Below are positions 7,691-14,580 of a DNA stretch of 28,386 nt, in pieces. The notes under the pieces are model-generated. The model ran no database searches and was not told where the DNA came from. It was given only the letters and a program-made list of their open reading frames with translations. Positions within the stretch are counted from its first letter, which is position 1. The number at the start of each line of letters is the position of its first letter. A program made the translations under genes and the position numbers. Source of the stretch: JADJQU01 sp035490315 (GTDB lineage: Bacteria > Planctomycetota > UBA1135 > GCA-002686595); NCBI GenBank assembly GCA_035490315.1, contig DATHET010000020.1:1-28386 (forward strand). Reading direction: 5' to 3'.

Positions 7691-10420
7691 ATGCCGATCG
7701 AAACCAACCTGTTGGCCGAGGAAGTGCGTCTCGACGAGGACGCCCGGCGCATCCGCAACTGGAAGCGCTGGGGGCCGTACTTGTCGGACCGCCAATGGGG
7801 CACGGTTCGCGAGGACTATTCCGCCGACGGCTCGGCCTGGGATTATTTTCCGCACAGCCATGCGCGCAGCCGCGTCTACCGCTGGGGTGAGGACGGCCTG
7901 CTCGGCATCTGCGATCGCCAGGCGCGCCTGTGTTTTTCGCTCGCGCTGTGGAACGGCCGCGATCCGATCCTCAAGGAGCGCCTGTTCGGCCTGACCGGCC
8001 CTCAAGGGAATCACGGCGAGGACGTCAAGGAGGAGTACTACTACCTCGAGTCGACGCCGACCCATTCGTACCTCAAGGCGCTGTACAAATATCCGCAGGC
8101 GGAATTCCCGTACCGGAAATTGATTGAGGTCAACGCGGGGCGCAGCAAGCTCGAGAGCGAGTACGAGCTCAGCGACACGGGCGTGTTCGCCGAGGATCGC
8201 TACTTCGACGTGCTCGCGGAGTACGCCAAGGCCGACGACGATCCGGACGACCTCTCGATTCGCATCACGATCTCGAATCGCGGCCCGAACGCGGCATCGA
8301 TCGAGGTCCTGCCGCAGCTGTGGTTCCGCAATACCTGGTCGTGGGGCGGCGAGGACGAGGAGACCGGTCCCAAGCCCGTGCTGCGCGGCCACAAGGACGG
8401 CTCGATCGAGGGCCTGCACCACGCTCTCGGCAACATCCACCTGCGCGCGGGACCGGGGCCGGATGGCCGCGGGCCCGAGCTGATCTTCACCGAGAATGAC
8501 ACCAACCGAGAGCGCCTCTTCCACGTCCCCAACAAGGGCCGCTTCGTCAAGGACGGATTTCACGAGCTCGTGGTCCACGGCCACTCGGATGCGATCGACC
8601 CGACCAAGGAAGGCACGAAGGCTGCTTTTCGCTATCGATTGAAGATCGCCGCTCGCTCGAGCGTCGAGCTGCGATTGCGTCTGCGGCTGGGCCGCGCGGT
8701 CGCGCTCAAGGAACTTGGAGACGACTTCGAGCGCACGTTGAAGGCGCGCATCCAGGACACGACGGACTTCTACGCGGCGCGCCTGCCGAAGATGCTCACC
8801 GAGGACGAGCGCAGCGTCGTGCGCCAGGCCTACGCCGGCCTGTGCTGGTCGAAGCAGTTCTACCACTACGTCGTCGCGCGCTGGCTCGAAGGCGATCCGC
8901 TGCAACCCGCTCCGCCTGAGTCGCGCAAGCACGGTCGCAACAGCGACTGGGGCCACATCTACAACCGCGACGTGATCTCGATGCCCGACGGCTGGGAGTA
9001 TCCGTGGTACGCGGCCTGGGATCTCGCCTTCCACATGATTCCCTTCGCGCGCTTCGATCCGGACTTCGCGAAGTCGCAGCTCGAGCTGTTCCTGCGCGAG
9101 TGGTACATGCACCCCAACGGGCAGATCCCGGCTTACGAGTGGGCCTTCTCCGACGTCAATCCGCCGGTCCACGCCTGGGCGGTGTGGCGCGTGTACAAGA
9201 AGACCGGCCGCGACCGCCGCTTCCTCGCCAGCTGCTTCCAGAAGCTCCTGCTCAATTTCACCTGGTGGGTGAATCGCAAGGACGCCGAGGGCCGGCACGT
9301 GTTTTCCGGCGGCTTCCTCGGCATGGACAACATCTCCGTGTTCGACCGCTCGCAGCCCTTGCCGACCGGCGGCTACCTCGAGCAGGCCGACGGCACGGCG
9401 TGGATGGCTTTCTACTGCGGAACGATGCTGCAGATGGCGATGGAGCTCGCGCTCGAGGACCCGACGTACGAGGACATGGCCTCGAAGTTCCTCGAGCACT
9501 ACGTGCACATCGCCGACGCGATGAATCACCTCGGCGGGACCGGCCTTTGGTCGGCGGAGGATGGTTTCTACTACGACCAGGTGCACCTCGACGGCGGGAA
9601 TCAGACGCTGCGCGTGCGCTCGATGGTCGGCTTGATCCCGCTGATCGCGGTCGAGGTGCTCGATGGAGCGACGATCGATCGCTTGCCGGCATTCAAGAAG
9701 CGCATGGAGTGGTTCCTGCGCCACCGCTCCGACCTGGCGAGCACCATCGCCTACCTCGAGCGCAACGATCTGCACGAGCAGGACCTGCGCCTGTTCTCGA
9801 TCCCTTCGCGCGAGCGTCTCGAGCGCATCCTGCGCCACGTGTTCGACGAGAACGAATTCCTCTCGCCCAACGGCCTGCGCTCGGTCTCGAAAGTCCACGA
9901 AGCGAATCCCTTCCGGATCCACGTCGGCGGCGTCGAGCACCGCGTCGACTACGCGCCCGGCGAGTCGACGACGTCCTTGTTCGGCGGGAACTCCAACTGG
10001 CGCGGGCCAGTGTGGTTCCCGATCAATTTCCTGATCATCGAAGCCCTCGAGCGTTTCGGCCGCTTCTACGGTGAGAGCCTCAAGGTCGAATGCCCCGTCG
10101 GTTCAGGCAATTTCATCAACCTGCAGCTCGCCGCCGACGAGCTGGCGCGGCGCCTGACGCGGCCTTTCCTGCGCGACGAGAACGGCGAGCGGCCTTGCCA
10201 CGGGCCGGATGCGCGCTACCGCGAGGATCCGAACTGGAAGGAGCTGGTGCTCTTCCACGAGTATTTCCACGGAGAGACCGGCCGCGGACTCGGCGCGACG
10301 CACCAGACCGGATGGACCGCGCTGGCCGCGACGCTGCTCGAAAGCCTCGGACGAGGCCGCGAGCGCGCGCACACACTGTCTCAGCGGCTCAAGGGCAATA
10401 TGCCGAAGTCGTGGCGCTGA
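7691..10420 (+). CDS. GH63 / MGH1-type glycoside hydrolase
   Basis: A 909-residue cytosolic enzyme with no signal peptide. It resembles the bacterial GH63 group annotated as glucosidase or MGH1-like, an (alpha/alpha)6-barrel family that includes alpha-glucosidases and mannosylglycerate/glucosylglycerate hydrolases. An N-terminal beta-rich part (about 1-330) is followed by the barrel (about 370-900). Likely catalytic residues by family analogy are D444 in AAWDLAFHMIPFARF and E862 in YFHGETGRG. Other conserved blocks are GGNSNWRGPVWFPINF and DWGHIYNRD. The start is the ATG at 7691; a TTG at 7673 would add six residues but leaves almost no gap to modB. The last 40 bp overlap the convergent modA end. 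The natural substrate is not determined; storage glucan or a glucoside solute is plausible given the GT and debranching genes 2-6 kb away. Confidence 0.82.
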   Translation: MPIETNLLAEEVRLDEDARRIRNWKRWGPYLSDRQWGTVREDYSADGSAWDYFPHSHARSRVYRWGEDGLLGICDRQARLCFSLALWNGRDPILKERLFGLTGPQGNHGEDVKEEYYYLESTPTHSYLKALYKYPQAEFPYRKLIEVNAGRSKLESEYELSDTGVFAEDRYFDVLAEYAKADDDPDDLSIRITISNRGPNAASIEVLPQLWFRNTWSWGGEDEETGPKPVLRGHKDGSIEGLHHALGNIHLRAGPGPDGRGPELIFTENDTNRERLFHVPNKGRFVKDGFHELVVHGHSDAIDPTKEGTKAAFRYRLKIAARSSVELRLRLRLGRAVALKELGDDFERTLKARIQDTTDFYAARLPKMLTEDERSVVRQAYAGLCWSKQFYHYVVARWLEGDPLQPAPPESRKHGRNSDWGHIYNRDVISMPDGWEYPWYAAWDLAFHMIPFARFDPDFAKSQLELFLREWYMHPNGQIPAYEWAFSDVNPPVHAWAVWRVYKKTGRDRRFLASCFQKLLLNFTWWVNRKDAEGRHVFSGGFLGMDNISVFDRSQPLPTGGYLEQADGTAWMAFYCGTMLQMAMELALEDPTYEDMASKFLEHYVHIADAMNHLGGTGLWSAEDGFYYDQVHLDGGNQTLRVRSMVGLIPLIAVEVLDGATIDRLPAFKKRMEWFLRHRSDLASTIAYLERNDLHEQDLRLFSIPSRERLERILRHVFDENEFLSPNGLRSVSKVHEANPFRIHVGGVEHRVDYAPGESTTSLFGGNSNWRGPVWFPINFLIIEALERFGRFYGESLKVECPVGSGNFINLQLAADELARRLTRPFLRDENGERPCHGPDARYREDPNWKELVLFHEYFHGETGRGLGATHQTGWTALAATLLESLGRGRERAHTLSQRLKGNMPKSWR

Positions 10421-11181
10421 AGAACCGCTGTTGCGCGCTCTGATCCGAGCAGATCGAGCAGCTTCTTCGCCGCCGCGAGCTCGTGGCTCTCCGCGAGGGC
10501 AGCGATCGGATAGGTGATCGTCGGCCCTTCCTCGCGCGGCACTTCGTAAGCGACGTGCACACGCTTCGAGTGAGCCGCATCGGTCTTGTAGACGATGCCC
10601 GCCTGCGCTCCGCCGGATTCGACGGCTGCGAGAGCCGCGCGAACGTCGATCGCCGGCAGCACGCGGCCGGATACCTCGGACCACACGCCGGCTTTCTCCA
10701 GCCAGGCCTTGGCGTAGCGCCCGGCAGGAACGGAGTCGGGATTTCCGAGCGAGAGCTGCGCGATGCGTGGAGCCGCGAGTTGCGCCGGCGTGAACGGCAT
10801 GGCAAAGCCCGATTTCCACGCGGGCGACTCTTCGAAAGGCTCGATCACCACGAGCTGGTTGGACACCCAGTCGCGCCGCGAGCCCTTCTCGAGCAGGCCG
10901 AGCCCATCCAGCCGATCCATCTCCTTCTCGTCGGCCGAAAGGAAGACCTCCGCCTTCGCCCCGGCGGCGATCTGCCGCGCCAGGTCGCCGGACGAGCCGT
11001 AGCTGACGCTGACGTTGGCCCCCAGCTGCTCCTCGAGCATCGGCTCGAGCTCCAGGATCACGTTGCGCAGCGAGGACGCCGCGAAAATCGTCACCTCGAG
11101 CGGGCCTGAGGCCTTCGAGGAATCGGAACAGCTCGCGGCAAGCAGGATCGTGAACAGTACGCCCAGGATTCGCGGTCTCAT
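10381..11181 (-). CDS. modA: Molybdate-binding protein ModA, lipoprotein form
   Basis: Substrate-binding protein of the molybdate importer, 266 residues. A signal peptide ends in LLAASC with Cys18, so it is predicted to be a lipoprotein rather than a free periplasmic protein. Oxyanion-contact blocks of the family are present: FAASSLRNV, SYGSSGDLARQI, GAKAEVFLSADE, SVPAGRYAKAW and IVYKTDA. The ATG at 11179-11181 fits the signal peptide. It is on the same strand as modBC but separated from it by the 2.7-kb glycosidase gene on the other strand, so it needs its own promoter. A TATAGA hexamer at 11194-11199, read on the minus strand, is a weak candidate. Its 3' end overlaps that glycosidase gene by 40 bp. 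Confidence 0.92.
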   Translation of the reverse strand: MRPRILGVLFTILLAASCSDSSKASGPLEVTIFAASSLRNVILELEPMLEEQLGANVSVSYGSSGDLARQIAAGAKAEVFLSADEKEMDRLDGLGLLEKGSRRDWVSNQLVVIEPFEESPAWKSGFAMPFTPAQLAAPRIAQLSLGNPDSVPAGRYAKAWLEKAGVWSEVSGRVLPAIDVRAALAAVESGGAQAGIVYKTDAAHSKRVHVAYEVPREEGPTITYPIAALAESHELAAAKKLLDLLGSERATAVLQRHDFGILPLSR

Positions 11182-11246
11182 GGCGCCCGAGTCTATACCG
11201 AACTATTCCGCGACAGAGCGCGCCGCCGGTCTTATGCTCCGCGAAC

Positions 11247-12140
11247 GTGGATCCCCATGCACTGACCTGTTGGCGGCGCGCCGGCCGCATTGCCGCTGAA
11301 TGCCGCGAGTGGGCGAAGCAGAACGTCAAGCCCGGAGTCAAGGTGCGCGACGTGCTCGAGCACGTCGAGGCCCTGACCCGCGAGCGCGGCGCCGAGCCGG
11401 GATTTCCGGCGCAATCCTCGCGCAACCACGTCGCCGCGCACTACTGCTCGCCGCCGGGCGACGACATGCGCTACGAAGAGGGTGATTGCGTCAAGGTCGA
11501 CTTCGGCGTGCACGTCGACGGCTATGTCGCCGACACGGCCGCGTCGATCGATCTTTCCAGCGACCGCCGCTGGAGTCCGCTCGTGAAGGCTTCCTCGGAT
11601 GCCCTCGCGGCCGCGATCGCGACCATCGGAGTCGGAGTCAGCGTCGGAGATCTCGGTGCGGCGATCGAGCGCACGATCCTCGCCGCCGGCTTCAATCCCG
11701 TGCGCAATTTAACTGGCCATGGCCTCGCGCGCTGGAAAGTCCACACGCCGCCGCAGATTCCCAACCAGGGCGAGTCGACGCGCGAGCGACTGAAAGCGGG
11801 CATGGTCTTCGCGATCGAGCCCTTCGCCTGCACCGGCCGCGGCTACATCACGGAGAAGGGCAAGGCCGAGGTGTTCATGATGGTGCGGCCGCCGCTGCGC
11901 GCGAAGGGATTGGACAAGGGCGTGCTCAAGGAGATCGAGGCCTGGCGCGGACTGCCGATCGCGCGGCGCTACTTCTCGGCCCACGATCCCCTGGTCGTCG
12001 AGGACACGCTGACCAAGCTCGCGCGCCAGGGCTCGCTGATGCGCTACCCGCCGCTGGTCGAAGCCGAGGGCGTGATGGTCGCTCAGACCGAGCACTCGAT
12101 CTATCTGTCCGACGAGGGCGTCGAGATCCTGACCGCCTGA
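11247..12140 (+). CDS. map: Type II methionine aminopeptidase
   Basis: Removes the initiator methionine from new proteins using a two-metal centre. At 297 residues it matches archaeal type II enzymes. Metal ligands are D85 (VKVDFG), D96 (YVADTA), H158 (LTGHGLARW), E191 (FAIEPF) and E282 (QTEHSIYL), and the conserved catalytic histidine is H65 (NHVAAHYCSP). About 60 residues between the fourth and fifth ligands (about 213-275) form the helical insertion that defines type II enzymes; bacterial type I enzymes lack it. The start is a GTG at 11247 (gtg-gat-ccc); the nearby ATG at 11234 is out of frame. It opens a long co-directional run and ends 15 bp before the glycosyltransferase. Whether a type I enzyme also exists in this genome cannot be seen. 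Confidence 0.88.
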   Translation: MDPHALTCWRRAGRIAAECREWAKQNVKPGVKVRDVLEHVEALTRERGAEPGFPAQSSRNHVAAHYCSPPGDDMRYEEGDCVKVDFGVHVDGYVADTAASIDLSSDRRWSPLVKASSDALAAAIATIGVGVSVGDLGAAIERTILAAGFNPVRNLTGHGLARWKVHTPPQIPNQGESTRERLKAGMVFAIEPFACTGRGYITEKGKAEVFMMVRPPLRAKGLDKGVLKEIEAWRGLPIARRYFSAHDPLVVEDTLTKLARQGSLMRYPPLVEAEGVMVAQTEHSIYLSDEGVEILTA

Positions 12141-12155
12141 ATCGGCGAGGCATCG

Positions 12156-13796
12156 ATGAAGATCGCGCTCGTGACGACGCCGCCGTCGCTGGCAAGCGGG
12201 ATCGGCGATTACACGCGGCACCTGTTGCCGGAGCTGTCGCGGCATGCCGAGATCGATCTCTTCGTCGAGGACGGTCGCGAGGGCGAGGAATGTCTCGGCC
12301 GCGAGATGCGAGCAGTGCGCACGCTCGAGCCGAACGCTTACGACCAGATCGTGCACCAGCTCGGCAACGAGATTGCCCACGCGTTCCTCGTGCCACTCGT
12401 GCGGCGCGTCGGGGGCACGGTCGTGCTCCACGATTGGATCCTGTTCGACCTGGCGCTCGCCGCGCATCCGGCCCTGGCGCGCGGAGGCCTCAAGGGTCTG
12501 GCCCTCGCTCTGCGCGAAGGCGGACTCGCGGAAATGAACGTCTACGTCGAGAACTTCCTCGCGCGGCGTCGCGAGCGCGGTGCGGATCGACAGGGTCCTT
12601 CTGCGAAGCGGATGGAAGGAACTCTGCTCGACGGCTGGCACGGCCTCGAGGCGAAGGGACGCTGGACCAGCGCTCGGGCGCGCCTGCGCTTGGCGGGAAC
12701 CGGGCTGGAATCGGTGCGCGTCGCGTTCACGACGGAGCCCGGCCGTCGGGTCCAGATCGCTTGCCAGGATCGCCACGCCGATGCGACCGCCAGCGGATCG
12801 ACGCGCGAATTCGAGCTCGAGCTCGCGCTGCGCGGACTCGAAGAGCCGATCCTCGAGATCTCCGCTGCGCCATTGTTCATCTCGGACGACCAGCGCCGGC
12901 ACAACGACACGCGCAATCTCGGAGCCTTCGTGCGCCGGATTACCGTGCGCGACGTCCAGGGTGAGCGCGAGGTGGATCTTGGCGAAGCGCCGGCCGCGCC
13001 TCTGTCGTCGTTCACGCTGACGCGCGATCGCTTTCGTCTGAGCTTCAACCGCGGAATCGTGCGCAGCGCGGATGGCTTCATCGTGCATTCGCAGTACGTG
13101 CGCGGAAAAATCCTGGGCCTGCGCAAGGGGCCGACGCCGGTCACAGTCGTGTCCCATGGCGCACAGCCGCGCTGGAGCGACGAGGATCGCAAGCTCACGC
13201 GCGCGCGGCTTGGACTGCCGAGCGATTGGCAATCGGGAATTCTCTTGACCAGCTTCGGCAATGTGCAGGCCCACAAGCGCATCGAGCCGCTGCTCGAGGC
13301 CTTCGCGGCCGCGCGAGCCCAGCGATCCGACTTGCGGCTCGCCCTGATCGGCACCCTGGATCGCGAATCGCTCGACGTGCCCGCGATGGTGTGCCGGCTC
13401 GGTCTGGAGTCCAGCGTGCGGTTGACCGGCCGCGTGCACGAGTCGGAAGCCTGGCCCTGGATCCACGCCGGCGATTTCGCCGTGCAGCTGCGCGGGCCGT
13501 CGACCGGCGGGAGCTCCGGCGGCGTGTTCCAGTCGCTGGGCCTGGGCCGCGGCGTGATCGCGAGCGATTCGATGGAACAGCGCGAGCTGCCGAGCTCCTG
13601 CGTGCTGCGCGTCGCCGCCGACGAGCGCGAGACCCTGAACCTCTCGCGTCTTTTCCTCGAGCTGGCGTCCGATCCCGCGCGCCGCGCCGTGCTGGAGCAG
13701 GCTGCCCGCGATTTCGTCCTGAAGGAATGCTCCTGGGCACGCGTCGCCTCTCTCTACGCCGAGCATCTGACCCTGAACCCACGCCCGCGCCGGTAG
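12156..13796 (+). CDS. GT-B (GT4-like) glycosyltransferase with inserted beta-rich domain
   Basis: A 546-residue predicted retaining glycosyltransferase, cytosolic. The N-terminal Rossmann half opens with KIALVTTPPSLASGIGDYTRHL and runs to about 140. The C-terminal half starts near 297 (NRGIVRSADGFIVHSQYV) and has ILLTSFGNVQAHKRIEPLLEAF as the donor-side motif. Near 450 comes STGGSSGGVFQSLGLG, where many GT4 enzymes have Glu at the third-fourth position of the loop; here it is Gly. Residues about 155-280 interrupt the fold with a beta-strand-rich block that ends in NDTRNLGAFVRRITV. By eye this resembles a carbohydrate-binding-like sandwich seen in some large sugar transferases. The ATG at 12156 follows a weak GGCGAGG ribosome site. 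Sugar donor and acceptor are unknown. It lies 15 bp after the aminopeptidase and 68 bp before the SDR. Confidence 0.8.
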   Translation: MKIALVTTPPSLASGIGDYTRHLLPELSRHAEIDLFVEDGREGEECLGREMRAVRTLEPNAYDQIVHQLGNEIAHAFLVPLVRRVGGTVVLHDWILFDLALAAHPALARGGLKGLALALREGGLAEMNVYVENFLARRRERGADRQGPSAKRMEGTLLDGWHGLEAKGRWTSARARLRLAGTGLESVRVAFTTEPGRRVQIACQDRHADATASGSTREFELELALRGLEEPILEISAAPLFISDDQRRHNDTRNLGAFVRRITVRDVQGEREVDLGEAPAAPLSSFTLTRDRFRLSFNRGIVRSADGFIVHSQYVRGKILGLRKGPTPVTVVSHGAQPRWSDEDRKLTRARLGLPSDWQSGILLTSFGNVQAHKRIEPLLEAFAAARAQRSDLRLALIGTLDRESLDVPAMVCRLGLESSVRLTGRVHESEAWPWIHAGDFAVQLRGPSTGGSSGGVFQSLGLGRGVIASDSMEQRELPSSCVLRVAADERETLNLSRLFLELASDPARRAVLEQAARDFVLKECSWARVASLYAEHLTLNPRPRR

Positions 13797-13864
13797 ACGG
13801 CGCGCCCAGAGCCAGAGAATTCGCCTCTTCCTGGGACCCAGGCGATCCCTACACTCCAGGTCCC

Positions 13865-14575
13865 ATGTCGATCTCCTTCTTCGGCCGCCACATCGTGATC
13901 ACCGGCGCCAGCGGCGCCCTGGGCTCCGCCGTCGTCTCGAGCTTCCTCGAAGCCGGCGCTACCTGTTACCTGCCCGCGCGCGAGCAGGACAGCTTCGCGC
14001 ACCTCGATTCCGCCGCGGCGGATCGCGTGAAGGTCGCCAAGGGCGTCGATCCGACGAACGAGGCCTCGGTGACGGCCTTCTACGAGTCCCTCCCGGCCCT
14101 GTGGGCTTCGGTCCACTGCATCGGAAGCTACTCGGGCGCGCCGCTGACGGAGACCAAGGGCGCCGACGTCGAGCGATTGCTCGCGGCCAATTTCCTCTCG
14201 CCGTTCTATTGCACGCGCGAAGCCGTGCGCCGCATGCGCCGTCCGCCCGCGGGCGGAGGCCGGATCATCAGCGTCGCAGCGCGCGCAGGCATCGAGCCGC
14301 GCGGTGGGAGCGGGATGGCTGCCTACGCGGCGACGAAGTCGGCGATCGCCGGCTTGACCGAAGCTCTCGGCGAAGAGCTCGCCCCCGAGGGAATCCTGGT
14401 CAACGCCGTCGCGCCGTCGTTGATGGACACCCCGGCGAATCGCAAGGCCATGCCGAAGGCCGATTTCTCTCGCTGGCCGAAAGTCGAGGAGGTTGCCGCG
14501 ACCATCGTGTGGCTTGCTTCCCCGGAGAACCTCCTCGTGCGCAGCGGCGTCGTGCCCGTCTACGGAAGAAGTTGA
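13865..14575 (+). CDS. SDR-family NAD(P)-dependent oxidoreductase lacking the usual catalytic Ser
   Basis: Short-chain dehydrogenase of 236 residues. The cofactor motif is TGASGALG at 13-20, the conserved Asn is N109 (LLAANFLSPF), and the active-site pair is Y154/K158 (YAATK). The catalytic serine normally sits about 13-14 residues before the tyrosine in a run such as VSSRAG. Here that place reads VAARAG (137-142), so the serine is replaced by alanine, a change known from dihydropteridine reductase. The NNAG turn is also altered (CIGSYSG). The start is the ATG at 13865; the longer open frame upstream lies inside the glycosyltransferase gene in another phase. It sits 5 bp before the debranching enzyme gene, probably in the same operon. 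The substrate is unknown. Confidence 0.88.
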   Translation: MSISFFGRHIVITGASGALGSAVVSSFLEAGATCYLPAREQDSFAHLDSAAADRVKVAKGVDPTNEASVTAFYESLPALWASVHCIGSYSGAPLTETKGADVERLLAANFLSPFYCTREAVRRMRRPPAGGGRIISVAARAGIEPRGGSGMAAYAATKSAIAGLTEALGEELAPEGILVNAVAPSLMDTPANRKAMPKADFSRWPKVEEVAATIVWLASPENLLVRSGVVPVYGRS

Positions 14576-14580
14576 GCGCC

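Noticed and set aside
7229..9940. 903-codon minus-strand frame opposite the glycosidase
   Set aside because: No recognisable domain; the plus-strand frame has clear GH63 motifs, and the tail also runs through modB in the wrong phase.
11182..11246. Possible molybdenum-cofactor riboswitch before modA
   Set aside because: The 65-bp divergent gap is far too short for that riboswitch and shows no matching stems.
11709..13766. 685-codon minus-strand frame opposite the aminopeptidase and glycosyltransferase
   Set aside because: It spans the junction of two well-supported genes and has no motif.
14101..14580. 5' extension of the debranching enzyme frame
   Set aside because: It overlaps the SDR gene in another phase and is Arg-rich; the family N-terminus begins at the ATG at 14581.
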